This document shows positions 1-11,934 of a stretch of DNA of 64,000 nt, one piece after another. The stretch's first letter is position 1, and each line of letters begins with the position of its first letter. Position numbers and translations under genes: made by a program. Source of the DNA: Membranipora membranacea (Eukaryota > Bryozoa > Gymnolaemata > Cheilostomatida > Membraniporidae); contig OU612070.1 in the NCBI GenBank assembly GCA_914767715.1, forward strand, positions 19,082,025 through 19,146,024. Reading direction: 5' to 3'. The notes beneath the pieces are model-generated. The model worked only from the letters and a program-made list of their open reading frames with translations. It was not told the DNA's origin and searched no databases.

Positions 1-713
1 TTTCAATAAAAATCCGTTGGTTCTGCAGAGGTGGCGTACTCTCTCCCTGCGGTCCCAGCCATCCTTGCAACATCAATTAGGCTAATCGACCTACTAAGAA
101 CCCGTTTACGAGAAATGCGGCCACAGTGTACACAGAGTTATCAGATCTCAGGCCAATAAAAATCCCTCTGCTCAAAGAATACACACAGACAGTAACCATC
201 AATTTGCAATGCCATGACTTCTGACTATGGGCCAATCTGGCAAATAACCTTCCGGAATCCCACTCAAAAATACCAAAGATCAACTGTAAATTTGCCTACC
301 CACACAACGCTAAGGAGGTCCCCCTCTTTTTCTTGATATACAAAAAGAAGAATAATGAGCATCTTTTCGTTTCCTTGCAATTGTTGTGATTACATTCTTT
401 TTTGCCAGTAGAGAAATAACATTTTGCAAAATGGATTTTTTAGATTGAAATTGTTGCATATTTTGGAGTTGCCCTCCTTGATTCACAGGCCCCCTCCTGA
501 AATGCGAGTCTGTAATAGAGCACAGTTCATTTAGACTATTGTCTATAAAGTTACTTTGAAGTCTTGTGTGTGGTCCTGATTGGCTAACCAACAACATACA
601 TATTGAGGTGCAAAGGTCATATACCTTCCTTTCATTGCTTTACCTCTGATCAAGTGACAGTGGAGCTAAGAATATTGAAAAACCCTCCAGCCTTCCCGTT
701 TACCCCCCTAAGG
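1..713. other. No recognisable gene
   Basis: Short ORFs of 60-95 codons occur on both strands, but none shows a domain, splice-site context or repeat homology that I recognise. I see no gene, RNA or mobile element here. Confidence 0.4.
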
Positions 714-1416
714 ACAGGCCACACTTGGTTGATTCCTCACGATCCGTATAAATTATTCACGAATACTTTCGTACGAATAGGGATTCCCACGATTCCGTGA
801 AACGTTGGATGTTACCGATGCGAGTCGTGTAAATTTTCACGAAATGTTATCTGATTGGCTGTCAGATTTGATTGATTGGCTGTCTGTTTTGATTGATAAG
901 TCAAGGCCATATCTATGTAAACAACTTTGGTTAAAAAGATGGAATGGCTGACCAATATCTGGAGCTTATCATTGATTTGGACCTGGAGCAAGAGGGAGAA
1001 GGGATACAATGACTAATGGGGTATCAATTTGTATGTATTTTGTATCGTTTTTCTTTTTTGCCATTAATGTCACATCATGAAAAACATTTGAAATAGTGAA
1101 TTGTTGCTGACAATAAAAGTATATATATCAAATTGAATAATAATATGAGGAGATAGTTGAGCCTAAGCATATCCAGAAGCTGAACCACTGGACTGGTTGG
1201 TATAATAAACAAGAAGAAACAGCTTCTCCTTGGTTTAATTTTTTATTTATCACTATAGACCTATGGTTTAGATTGGCTGCAGAGGATTACAGTAGGATTA
1301 CACCCATAAATCATTAGTATGGATTTGGGAAATGACAATCATCTGTGGCAGGCTGATATTCGTACGAAATTTAATTTGCAATAATTAGTGGAAATTTGCA
1401 CGAGCATGTGGCCTCT
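714..1416. mobile_element. Non-autonomous TIR element (MITE-like, ~700 bp)
   Basis: The two ends are imperfect inverted repeats of about 60 bp. The left end begins ACAGGCCACA and runs in to TTCGTACGAATA near 768-779. The right end mirrors this, with ATTCGTACGAAA near 1358 and TGTGGCCTCT at 1407-1416. No transposase ORF lies between. A clear target-site duplication was not found, so the superfamily is not assigned. Confidence 0.5.
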
Positions 1417-2925
1417 GCTTTATTCACATATTGTTTTGTATAGTTGTAGATAGTGTGGAAAGAGTGTCATTGTGACACCATGTGGAGTCAAATACCCTTA
1501 TTGAACGATTTGGGGACCAACGCTTATCCTGTTTTGAAGGCCAATCATCCCCACGATCTGGAGATCAACAGTTGCATTTTGGAGGCCAATCCTGAAGCCA
1601 GTGACTTACAATCACTGAGAATTAATTTGTCACAGCTGGAGTGAATCGGTATTCACCAAAATGTTGGTGTCCTAATCTTCGCCAAAATACTTTTACTCAA
1701 ACTATTCTTATTCAAGAATGATGACCTATTACTGGAATGTTTTGATGTGTTGTACAAATAAATACCTGAATCAAATGATGAAGTTGAAGTTGATTGATTG
1801 TGCTGCCATAATTGACATGAGAAAAAAATAATACATTTGCAGTATCAAAATGCATAACATGTATGCCAAGATATATTGATACAGGTAATGCTAAAAGCAC
1901 ATCGAGGTTTCACATCACATTGCAGAAACAGGAAATGTAATTTTGCGGAATCAAAGGTCAAGGTGTAATATGAGATAAACAGGATGCATACAATGGTCCG
2001 ACTGCTGTGAGCGGATTCAGATGCTCCCTATAGGAACTTGACACAAATATGATTTTCATCTTGATTGCCAGGGTGAGGGTTCACTAATACAGAGAAAGAG
2101 TTCAAGGTGACTAGGCCACAACAAAGTAATCTCTACACTGAAAACCTGACCTAAGCGCCCCAGGGTGTCACTCTAACCACAGAGCGAGCGTCACTTTGGC
2201 GAAGTGATAAGTGAATTTACTACAGTGATGCAATGATCCTTCCAGAGATGTAATTGCGGTGATCCTTTCCCAATATGATTGCGGTGATTGAGTGATCCTT
2301 TCTGAGTGTGATTGCAGTGATGAAAGACTACCCAAATACCTGTTAATTATGATAAAGTTATGTAAGATTTGATAAGGGAAAAATTCAAAGCTCTCCCGGG
2401 CACTATTGATTGTTTTTAGAGTCGCCTCCATCAGTGATGGTACAAATCTCAAAACTCTGCTATGAGACCAAAAAAGTTCCAGTTGGAAAATTTGGTGATT
2501 GGCTAAAATCTATTTATGCACTTGATGTTTGGGTGTGTTTGCCTCTGAAACACCTGAAGTACAACTTGTCTTCAACAAAATATATTATATCATAAATAGC
2601 ATTATGACTAAAAACAAAACTTCAGCGTTATGCTGCAGCACACAATTGTTACATAATATAATCATGATGAACATTATGATGAGTTTAGACCATCCTTATA
2701 GTCTATAGGAAATTTTGATTGATTGATTGTATTACTATCACAAAGTATAAAAGTTGATAGAAAAATGTTTCTGGTACACTCTGCTTGTTAAAAATAGTGA
2801 AGTTGCCTTGGTTGCAAAAATAAGGTTAAAAAATAGTATTGTTGATATAGATGCACATGTGTCTCAAAAAGCAGTCTTTTCCCCAGGCCGTACTATATTT
2901 AGGGTGTCTGAACCGGTGTAGTATT
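1417..2925. other. Intergenic; weak short repeats near 2,217-2,330
   Basis: No gene recognised. About three degenerate copies of a roughly 34-bp unit containing GTGATCCTTTC and GATTGCGGTGAT lie between 2,217 and 2,330. The rest appears unstructured. Confidence 0.4.
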
Positions 2926-3130
2926 GTAAACTGTCCCCCGCGCGAAAACAACCCCGGGACACTTTACAATATTGTAAACTGTCCCGGATACACTTTACAA
3001 TAAAAACAGGCCTATTGTAAACTGTCCCCCCCTATTGTAAACTGTCCCCCCTATTGTAAACTGTCCCCCCCCCTATTGTAAACTGTCCCCCCCCCCCTAT
3101 TGTAAACTGTCCCCCCTATTTGTGACTGTC
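2926..3130 (+). repeat. Tandem repeat, unit TATTGTAAACTGTCCCCC
   Basis: Seven recognisable copies of TATTGTAAACTGTCCC, separated by C-runs of variable length, plus a decayed eighth. The first two copies flank a near-perfect 30-bp palindrome (GGGACACTTTACAAT and its mirror, about 2,957-2,986). The unit length varies mainly through the poly-C tract, as expected from replication slippage. Confidence 0.75.
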
Positions 3131-4015
3131 CATATCAAGGGCCCAGCTGTTTATCACCATTCTAAATGGGTCAGATCATCTAACTGGAGCATACCATGAT
3201 GTTCTGGCTGCCACTATGATGGCCAAAGTTGTACCATGGGATGGTGGTGGTATCTCATCGACATTATGAATGAGTGTTCAAAGACACTTTTTCATGTGGT
3301 ACTTGATAGATCTATTTTTCGCAAACACTAGTTGTTATATGAAGCTCCTATGATTCAGAGATGTCTGGTTTGCGAAGAAAGGTGCACTAAGCCAACAGTG
3401 AAAAAATGTGTAGTTACCACATAACAGAACGCGCTGTTCTTGGAGTGCCTTGCAAACAGTTACCATTGCTGATGTAAGAACTATTATCAAAATCGTACTT
3501 AGGCACCTTGATGATGATATACTCTCTCATGCAGTGATGGCTGATCAAACCAACTAGCGGCAATGTGTACTAGTGCTGCTTTCGTAATAAGTTGAGGCCA
3601 GAATTTTCGCTACACCTCAACAAAGCTTTGCTTAAGCCGTGCGAAAACAACCATCCCCCAATAGATACTTTTTTAAACTGTATGCTCAAAAATGACAGGT
3701 GGCATCTTATGTTACGGTATTTTTGTGTGTGTCCTGCTGAAAAGGTTTCTGCTGCATTACTTGTCATACTTAACACTGTAACCCTGCATATAAACCAATT
3801 GCTTAAGCCGCGCGAAAACAACCACCCCCCAAACTGTCTTATAAATATTACCTGTCAAAAAGTCTCAAACATAATGAACCATGATTTGGCAGCCATAATG
3901 TGATTGTCATAAGGTGACTGTGTACCAAATTTCAGATTAGTAGGTCAGAACTTAATGACACAACGGATGATATGTCGTTCTTTGCAAGTTCACGAGCCGC
4001 GCGAAAACAACCACC
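2936..4015 (+). repeat. Recurring motif GCCGCGCGAAAACAACCACC
   Basis: Four copies lie at about 2,938, 3,638, 3,806 and 3,994, all in the same orientation and most followed by CCCC. The last three are 168 and 188 bp apart in otherwise weakly similar surroundings. Read on the other strand the core is TTTTCGCGCG, which matches the E2F-type consensus TTTSSCGC; this is a pattern match only. It could equally be the best-preserved part of a decayed ~180-bp satellite. Confidence 0.5.
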
Positions 4016-4555
4016 CCAGTCATTCATCTTGAAATCTACCTCGACCAAGCATTTGCCTGTGAGTGATGACAGTCAGTCACAAGTCTACACTCAAAATTCA
4101 ACAGCTGTACGCCATGACGCAACGTCATAGTGAGACAATGAATTTCAGCAACAGGCTAAAAGCTATTGTTACTATGGTCCAAATAAAAAAAAAGAAAGTT
4201 CTTAGATGTCATAGAAAGAAGGATTTCTTCTGTTTGGGATGCAGTATAAAAGCTTTATATTAATTTGCTCAACATATATCAAGTGGACAAGCAGATTCTG
4301 TAGAAATTCTTTATGATGAATTATTGGTGTGACATTCATTTGACTTGTGAGTGATATAAGGTTGGCCTTATTTGACTAAATCGTTCTTTCTGATGGCTTG
4401 AGCTGACTCCCGACAAAATATCTTCAATGAGTCAGCAAAATCAATAGTCTAGACTTGATGTCATTGTTTTCCTACTTTCTGTATTGTTATAAAATATAAT
4501 CCGTTGTAATATACAAGCATACTTAAGTGTAACTTGGTTTTTTTTCTATTCACAG

Positions 4556-5055
4556 TTTAGAATCCCTATATATGTTTGGAGCTTAATCTTAGCCTTAACA
4601 TCGTTCATGTACACGATTGGTAACCCTGTGCATCTGCAATAACAAATCGGGTAAGTTTTTTTATCAGTAACACAAAAAATTCTCATTAAAAGTATCCAAT
4701 TATGTTCCATACAAAAATAGCCCCTATGAAGGTTGTAACTGTACCATATATATGTAATAAAAATTAATTTAGTTTGATCGTCCACATTTTTTTCCAGGAC
4801 ATGTTTTGGAGCAATATTTTGCAAGAGGCAGCCAAACAGTTCAATGAAAGACAAAAGTCAAAGCATACCCCATTTATTGGTCAACCTGTGAGGTCCACCA
4901 CCTCTATTACTACTATCCGATCATTGGTTTCGAACATTTTGTCACACGCAGGGATATGTTTACTCAACAATATTGATTACTTCACCAGTATACATACTCT
5001 GTTTCTTCTTCATGTGTCCGAGTCCAATTCTTTCTCTTTTCTTCAAAAATAAGAC
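4556..5055 (+). pseudogene. Decayed MFS transporter copy, exons 7 and 8
   Basis: Exon 7 relic: 4,556-4,650, preceded by a CACAG acceptor and followed by GTAAGT. It reads FRIPIYVWSL then a GN motif, matching exon 7 of the intact copy at 46,199-46,294. It is 95 nt instead of 96, so one base is lost near its end and the frame breaks. Exon 8 relic: 4,952-5,055, exactly 104 nt as in both better copies, reading GYVYSTILITSPVYILCFF. Its donor is GCAAGT rather than GTAAGT. No exons 1-6 or 10-11 were found nearby, so this is a partial duplicate that has decayed. Intron 8 of this copy contains the LINE at 5,600-8,064. Confidence 0.85.
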
Positions 5056-5624
5056 GCAAGTATACTTGTGCAGCTATAATACATTATAATTCATGCTTTT
5101 CTCAATTGGGTAAAGAGAAAATTTGGTGTTTCCAAGACTTTGAAATGCATTGGGACACAGTTTAGATAAAATTAGGGAGCTAAACATTTGCAGGTGGATA
5201 CGGCTTAAGCTGTGGCTACACACGCCGTATTTTCCACAGGATTGGGGCACTTTTAACTCTGCCAGATGCATAGGATAGCTAGGTTAGATCTGCCAGATGC
5301 CTCAGATGGGCTAACCAACTTGTTGGTTCGATCCGTAGCCGTAGCCATAGTACAGCCAGCTACTCCTTTGTTATTTGTGAAAGAGGCGGGGCTAAATCAA
5401 ATTACTAAATAGAGGTTGGTTTAATTCATTCAAGTTGAACAATAGGAAGGCAAAGCAGACCCAAATTGTATTGTTATTGAAAGGAATAGGCCTAGCTATT
5501 AATAGGCGTGTTTTTTTTTTCTTTGCTTGTATAGACTTTAATGCCTGTCAATACGGTAAGGTAAATAAGACAGTGCTCACAACGCTACAGTACTAAAAAT
5601 GAAATTGTTTGGATGAGCGCACAA

Positions 5625-6488
5625 TTACTCATTGTAAATAGAAAAAATGTAGTCTGTCAGTACCGGAAAACAAAGAAAAATTACAAATAAAACTAAGAAA
5701 ACTGCTGGAAAAGGCTTTTCGATCTTAGCCGTGCGGGATTTATCTTTAATATGTCGCCCGCTGTGTGAAGATATCCGGCCAGTGTTTGATTGGTTGTATA
5801 GTGGATGACTAGGACTGGCTCGCAAACACCTTACATATTTCTCACACAGAGTTGTTAATCTGGTGGTGATGGTTGGCAACCCTGTTTCTTGAAGGCGATT
5901 TTCGGTGTGCTCGAGGTCTGGGTAGATAAACCGGAGAGGCAGTACGCGGGTCTGGTAGAAGAAGGTAATGTGGCGATTACTGATCCCTGCTTTCCGCAGT
6001 TGGCACATAGCGTGAAATTGTGGTCGGCACTTTTCGATAATCATTGAGGCATGCGCAGAAACCTTCAGATGACGATCGAATGTCACACCCAACAGCTTTA
6101 CATTGTCACTGTTACTTACTGCTGAGTCGTTAATGCTGATTGGGTTGATGTTGATTGTTTTCTGCAGCGTGCAGATTATCGAGTGGGATTTTGCGGCATT
6201 TAGAAGCATGCTATTCTTCTCGCACCATAGTGATGCTTGATCAGCTGCATTCTGGAGTTCGTTTTCATGGAGCTTCAGTATACTGGCTGTTCTTGGGGTT
6301 ATGTCAGTAATATCAGCATTAGCTTTTATTATCGCGTGAGTGAGGGTTGAATCATCAGCGTATTTTATGTGTGGCACGTCAGGAGTTAGGTAATTGATAT
6401 AGATGTTCCATAATACTGGACCTAATATCGTTCCTTGTGGCACGCCTATGTGACAGGACTGATACTGTGTGCTTCCCATACCTAACAC
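5625..6488 (-). pseudogene. LINE reverse transcriptase, C-terminal part
   Basis: An open frame of 287 codons carrying the PQG motif (GVPQGTILGP), the catalytic YADD (KYADDSTL) and the thumb region with LLGVTFDRHLKVSAH. It ends in the short tail typical of non-LTR elements. It is the longest undamaged stretch of this LINE. The upstream fingers and palm motif A are in a different frame, so no complete enzyme is encoded. Confidence 0.8.
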
Positions 6489-6732
6489 ACTGATCGAGAT
6501 CTATTTGAGAGAAAGCTTTCGACTAGTTTAATAGTTACAGGATTGATGTTCATGTCAATGAGTTTGGTGACAGCAATATTCGGCTGCATACGGTCAAATG
6601 CCTTGGAAAAATCCAACATTAGTGATCATACACCAAGACATTCTTTGTCATCCAATTTGTCTATGATATCGGATGTAAATTTCACCAATGCATCTGTTGA
6701 ACCAATGTTAGGGGTGTATGCGTATTGATGAG

Positions 6733-7554
6733 TCATAGTTGGTAATTGAGCTGTAGTTGTTTTGCGATGATACGCTCAGTGGTTTTTCCCAGGTGGAACA
6801 AGAGGCTAATAGGTCGCATGTCTTTGAATTTGTTTCGGTGTTTTACTTTGGGTATGGGAGTCACCTCAGCTTTCTTCCAAAGACATGGGAAGTATCCATT
6901 AGCGAGTATGGCATTGATGATATTTATGATTGGCTTGCTCATGATATGGCTACTGTTCTTCGTCAGCCAGCTTGGGAAGTCAAGCGATGTAGTGGGTTTT
7001 TGTGTGTCTATGTTGTCAAGTAATCGGAATACCTCCAGTTCAGTAACTTGATAGGGATTTCCCGTGGATGGATTTTGCGGGAAAACTACCTCGTTATGTC
7101 CTTGCAGGTAGTAATCATTCAGCTTTGTTGGGAAGTCAACAGCTGATAGCCATGAGTCCTCAATAAATATGTGACCAGAGTGATTTGTCCTATGGCTCTC
7201 TCCAGTTAGCTGTCGAATGTTGTTCCACCAGGTTTTTGTACCATGTATGGAATTGTTGATTTTTTGATCGGTCTTTTGGTGAAGAGCCCGTTTCTGCATA
7301 TTAGTCAGCTGCTTTGCTAGGAATTTCCAAACAGGGTTACCATTTTTATGAGCAGTCATTTTGGCACGCTTTAGTTTCTCGATTAAAGGAGATGTTATAT
7401 AAGATTTGACTACTGGCACGCGTTTGAACAGTATTGGGCAGTGTTTTTCGAGGATTTGATTTACTGTATGGAGAATTCCAACTTTTCGATCGATATCAGT
7501 TGTATCGTTTAACTCATTCCAGGACTGAGCTGCAAGTTCCTGCGTGAGTGCCAT
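6733..7554 (-). pseudogene. LINE ORF2 linker and start of reverse transcriptase
   Basis: A 273-codon frame covering the region between endonuclease and reverse transcriptase. It ends in RT fingers motifs (WKKAEVTPIPKVKHRNKFKD, then RPISLL) and stops at 6,733, just before motif A. The next stretch continues in frame beyond that stop, with further stops before motif A, so the break is a decay product and not a domain boundary. Confidence 0.75.
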
Positions 7555-8064
7555 TTTTGCTTTTGGAGTAATGTCTCTCTTTTTGATAGTGATGCATTTC
7601 GGTGGTCGATTACGAGCTGTTGTTTGCAGGACTACCGCACAGTGATCATTAGTGGATCTTGCGTGCAGCCTACAGCCTTGTATTCATCTATATCAGTGAA
7701 GATCAAGTCTAGCGTGTTTTGCTCTCGAGTAGCGAAGTTCACGATTTGGTCGAGAGGATACAGGTTGATTATCTCAGTAGTGTCTAGGTCATTAAAATCA
7801 CCGCACAAGACGATTTTGGCTGACTTGTGCTTTTTGATGTTCTTAGCGATCGTTGTGATTAAATGATTTATTGTGCTGTCAGCTTGCTGTTTTTGAAGGC
7901 TAGGTGGGCTATAGATACCTTTGAATATGATCGGGTTATGTCCTTGCTGCTTTACTAGAAACCATAATTCTGACACTTCTCACTGTTGGTGTACTCGGCT
8001 AATTTAGTCACAGGTATGTTGTCACGTATATATATCGCCATGCCACTGCCTATACGATTTATGT

Positions 8065-9173
8065 TTTATATAAGCCATAAAGGAAGCAGATGAGACCTCC
8101 TCGGTTTCTGCTGACTACAATTGATATTTTTATTGGGTAATCCAAAAATCTGACCTATATGCTGAAATAAAAAAGTATTGGAAAATCTTAATTTTTAATA
8201 CAATTAAAATTAAATAATAATACATTAAATTATAAAAACCTCATCAATCACAATGAAGTTCAGTGTCAGGAAGGAAGGTGTCATAAAATATGCAGCTAAA
8301 TTTGTTTTGCTAAAAGATTCCATATATATATTGAGTTATTGTATTAAATATAGGATTGTTTTGTATTACAATAACATAAAATATATATATATGTTATTTT
8401 GAATGTTTTTTCTGCAATTAATATTTTCAGGTTGGATTTATATAACAGTAAAAATTCAAAGCTGGAATATTATTATTTCTCTTTATTTTAATGATATATT
8501 TATTATATTATATCTTAATTTCTATCTTAATTTCCCTGGCTGCCAGACCAAAAAGTGTGATCTGCTCCGATGATAGCTTATATAAAAAAGTGCCAATTTA
8601 TGGTTTCATCTGTTCAGCGCCCCCTATAATAAGGGACAATTCCTGACACAACCCCATTACCTTTGTAATAGCTTGAGTTATGTGACTCAGTACCCTTGTC
8701 CTATTATTTACGCTCTCAAAAGATTTAGACTGAGATATAATTGTTGGCATGTGATGAACAAGCGCATGCCCCAAACCAGACACCTAGGCCAAGATGGAAA
8801 CCATTGAATTTTGTTGTACCTAACAGGATGTGACCTTGACTCTGTAGCACTTTGCCCAATCGGTAGCCTTACTAAAAGTTTCCCAATCCTATGGAAAGTA
8901 GGGCGTGTCAAGCCAAAGCTTTAAGTTGTGTTATAAATATTTGATTCAAATCTTTGCACTTTATTGTTGGCAGCAACTAATATCACTTGTATTTGTAATC
9001 TGCTCCTGAATAGCAGAAGGGGTTTATTCTGTTTTATGAAACTTGAGAAGATTCTACTGTTCCTGGTTCAGAGGCTCTTTCGCTGGTGATACTTCTCAAT
9101 ATCAACCACAAACAATAGTTTGTTTTTATTTGTTAATGAATGAATCCTTAAATAATATCTATGTATTTTCCAG
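8065..9173. other. AT-rich intron-like spacer
   Basis: About 8,150-8,540 is very AT-rich, with TATATATATA tracts. The remainder carries no gene I recognise. By position it is the 3' part of intron 8 of the decayed transporter copy. Confidence 0.4.
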
Positions 9174-9269
9174 CTATCTGCCAATGACAGCAACTTTTAT
9201 TACACTGTTCTCATACCTCGCAACCCATAGACTAGTTCCAGGCTACCAAGCGATGGTGAATACAGCATG
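9174..9269 (+). pseudogene. Decayed MFS transporter copy, exon 9
   Basis: Follows a TTTTCCAG acceptor. It reads YLPMTATFITLFSYLA then VPGYQAMVNTA, aligning with exon 9 of the two other copies (YLAMTVTMFGGIS and YLPMTVTMFGGIS). The donor expected at the end is lost and the frame runs into TGA at the junction. It lies 4.1 kb after the exon 8 relic, with a LINE between them. No exon 10 or 11 relic was found downstream. Confidence 0.75.
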
Positions 9270-10643
9270 AAATATCATTGTTGACATTATGTCCTAGTTA
9301 CCAAAGATAATGAACAGTGCTCACTTCATGCCAAGTAAACAAGGGGAGTCGTTGATTGACTTCAACAGGTGATCTATTGGTCATCGTGCTGACTAATAGA
9401 AATCTCAGTTCAAAACTTCGAAACTAAATTGGAATTTGCCATTTTCGGATGTGTTCCTCCTGTTACTCCCAAATGGTATATTTCCAATAAAATAAATAAT
9501 ATCCATGTGTGATAGATGGTAACATTGCTGTCAGTAGTTCTGAGGTGTCGAGTCAACATGATGCCATCACCAGAAACGCCGCACAGTGACTTGTTTATTG
9601 TGGAATTTATTTGCTTCAACTGCATTATCTAGCACTGAAGTCTGAGTCATCAATGTAAGGTCATCCGGATCCATCCTTATTTTCACACCGTTGTCCTTCA
9701 TCAATCTAACCCACACAGAATTTTCCCCGCTAACATACATCTTCTGTTATTCTGGGTGTTGGGTGATCGTTAGATTGTATCACGATTGGTCAATCTACGC
9801 TGCACCATGGTCTGGTTATTGACCCTACTCACTGAGGTATAATATTTCATATCAGTGACCCTATTGTTTCTCTATCAAATCGGAACGTGGAAATTACTTT
9901 AATTCTAACTGGGAAGGTCTGTAATTGCCCATCTTGTCATACAGCCTAGTTTAATATTTTGAACTGATTGATGTACTCCTAGAATTGAGGGATGTTGATG
10001 GGATGTTGAGCCATTCAGTGGCCTTACGTATTATAGAAATAAAAAACATGATATCACTCGTCACTCTCTCTCTGTGTGTTTCAATTCCTCTGAAATATCT
10101 CAGGACTATAACTCCTTCTAATAAAATATATATCTCAGTCTGTTACATACTGATTAAATGTCACATCAGTGATGGATGTATTTTTTATGTTTATTATCCT
10201 CAACTGTGCGGAGATAACTCGCAAGGTTATTTAGGTGCTGATTTCATGTTTGTTTTGTTGTTTGTTTAAATTCCAATCATTACGATGACATCATAGGATG
10301 ACATCATAGGTCACTTTAAAGCCATAATAAGTTTATTGAATCAGTTGGGCACCGGGAGGCGAGGCGGATGGCAGCACATTTTTAAGCCTGGTAAGTAAAC
10401 TTTTTTGCAGGCCTCTAACGCTCACTGATACATCGCTACAATTTTGACAGTTATTCTTATCTCACAACCTATTTATAACAGTCATCTGATGATATTCAAA
10501 CGTGCAAATTTCTGTTCAATCTTTGTTCTGACTATGATATTGTCTGGATGAGTTTAGTTAAAGTTTATCCCAATCATTTTCTGTCGTTCTTGCTCTGTCG
10601 TTATCATCGAATATATATAAAATTTACTCTGATTTTCACGCAG
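9270..10643. other. Intergenic spacer, no confident gene
   Basis: No domain recognised. A short stretch ending in a donor-like CTG|GTAAGT near 10,389 contains GGGAGGC, the same motif as the hairpins downstream. Its frame is not compatible with the open frame of the next exon, so I do not join them. Confidence 0.35.
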
Positions 10644-11139
10644 GAAAGGGAAGGAAATGGTTATAAAATGGTGCTCAACTGGTGGAGAAATTCTCTGACT
10701 GAAGTAGATGCTACTCAATATCACCTTAAAATGGTAAGTAACATAATTATTAGTCAGTTTTGTGCAATAGTTTTACTTATAAGCTTGACATAATTTGTCT
10801 TCTGTCTATCATACAAATTAAGTTTGGTTGAGTTGTACTCTTGTCTTCACGCTACGATATCCCTTAGTATCGTAAGCATCACAGAAGGTAACCAAGGAGT
10901 TAACGCCTTGAGGTAACACAACGTCTGATTGTTGCAGTCATTTGAGCCCTTGATTGATATTGAATCTTTGCCCGCAGGTTGACTGCTGCTCAGTAATATC
11001 AGCAATGATCGAGGCCAATCATATCAGCATAACGAGCAGTACCGACAGCAACGATGCAGATCAAATACAAGGGATGCGTTCCATGCATAACATCACACAG
11101 ACTCGCTTCCCACGACCCAACGTACGAGTGTCATGTATG
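10644..11139 (+). CDS. Two-exon open segment, possible death-fold fragment
   Basis: Exon A is 10,644-10,733 (CAG acceptor, GTAAGT donor, 90 nt). Exon B is 10,978-11,139 (CCCGCAG acceptor, GTAAGT donor, 162 nt). Both are open in phase 0 and join in frame, giving 84 codons. Exon A reads GYKMVLNWWRNSLTEVDA. This weakly resembles helices 5-6 of a death domain (hydrophobics around a Trp, followed by an ATQYHL stretch); that is inference from a short pattern. Joined to the next splice-bounded segment (11,378) in the same phase, the frame reaches a stop within nine codons. No start exon was identified. Two tandem copies follow and both are broken, so the gene itself may be dead. Confidence 0.35.
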
Positions 11140-11377
11140 GTAAGTTTGTCCACACAGTATTGAAAGGTGATTACTTTTATCCTGAGACCAGCCAAAAATG
11201 TTAGTAACTAATTTTGTTTTTGAATACATGGTGAAGTGGAAAGTATCTCTATGGTCACTATTCAAACAACTGCCTGGAGGCGGATGACATGTTGAAAATG
11301 TGTGATGAAGCTGCATTTGATACTCTTTACTGTAGGATTTCTCTGCTTCAATTGAGATGAATTATTTCTTTCTACAG

Positions 11378-11481
11378 GGGATAGCTCAATGTGAAAGGAG
11401 CTAGGAGCGGTAAGGGGAGGCCTTCTCTCTATAGCTCTGATCATAGCTAGGCCTCCCCAAACGGAGCCATGCTGCTATATG
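11378..11481 (+). other. Splice-bounded hairpin segment C1
   Basis: Preceded by TTTCTACAG and followed by GTAGGT, so it has exon-like boundaries (104 nt). It contains a perfect 10-bp stem, GGGGAGGCCT (11,414-11,423) and AGGCCTCCCC (11,449-11,458), around a 25-nt loop. All frames contain stops. If spliced after exon B in phase 0, translation ends after GIAQCERS. Copies lie at 12,617 and 12,954. Confidence 0.55.
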
Positions 11482-11813
11482 GTAGGTTTGGCAACTTGTT
11501 GTATGTTGTATGTACCTCAGTGAGTAAGACTGTCATCAACAGCATTAAGAAAACATCCAATTACTTTCTAATGAGACATGACTCGTTTAAAACTCCCAAT
11601 TGCTGCTGCATCCCTTGAATTTCTTGCACATTCACAATCTGTGAAGCCCTTATTTGAAGCACAATTACAGATTATGATTTTAGTTATTGATTGCATTTGT
11701 TGTAACATTTGGGCTCGTGCTGAAAGCACATTGAATTTTCCTCTTACTGTGTAGTTACTGTATCTTGCTGCTTTATTCATAGCATCTTTATATATATTCG
11801 TAGGACCTTGATG

Positions 11814-11930
11814 CTGAACGATTAAAGAAATGGAGAGAGAGGCCTTCTGGGTGAAGGTGAAGATGGGGAGGCCTTCGGAGTACTGAAGATGTGATACCAG
11901 TCAGGCCTCCCCCCCCCCTCCAGTAATGAA
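11814..11930 (+). other. Hairpin segment D1
   Basis: Preceded by a TTCGTAG acceptor. The stem is GGGGAGGCCT (11,865-11,874) with AGGCCTCCCC (11,903-11,912), plus an inner ACTG/CAGT pairing. There is no donor at the right end; it runs into a C-rich tract and then into the start of the next tandem copy, which suggests a duplication junction. Its best match is the segment at 13,427-13,557. Confidence 0.5.
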
Positions 11931-11934
11931 ATGG

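Larger units (their letters stand above)
5600..8064 (-). mobile_element. LINE retrotransposon, 5'-truncated and decayed (CR1/Jockey-type)
   Basis: On the - strand, in order: the end of an AP endonuclease domain (SGMAIYIRDN near 8,000-8,040; VLCGDFND near 7,795), a linker, then a reverse transcriptase with LDFSKAFDR (motif A, near 6,605), GVPQGTILGPVLW (near 6,430) and KYADDSTL (near 6,350), followed by the thumb and tail. The frame is broken: a frameshift after the endonuclease start near 7,975, a stop at 6,733, further stops near 6,625 and 6,500, and a frame change at about 6,490. The 5' part of the endonuclease is missing, which fits ordinary LINE 5' truncation. The insertion sits in intron 8 of the decayed transporter copy, antisense to it. 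CR1 versus Jockey placement is inferred from motif style only. Confidence 0.85.

Noticed and set aside
10320-10388. Upstream coding exon joined to exon A (ISLLNQLG reading)
   Set aside because: The donor phase (1) does not agree with the phase-0 open frame of exon A; joining gives a stop after a few codons.
11414-11458. microRNA precursor
   Set aside because: A 10-bp stem with a 25-nt loop is too short for a Drosha/Dicer substrate.
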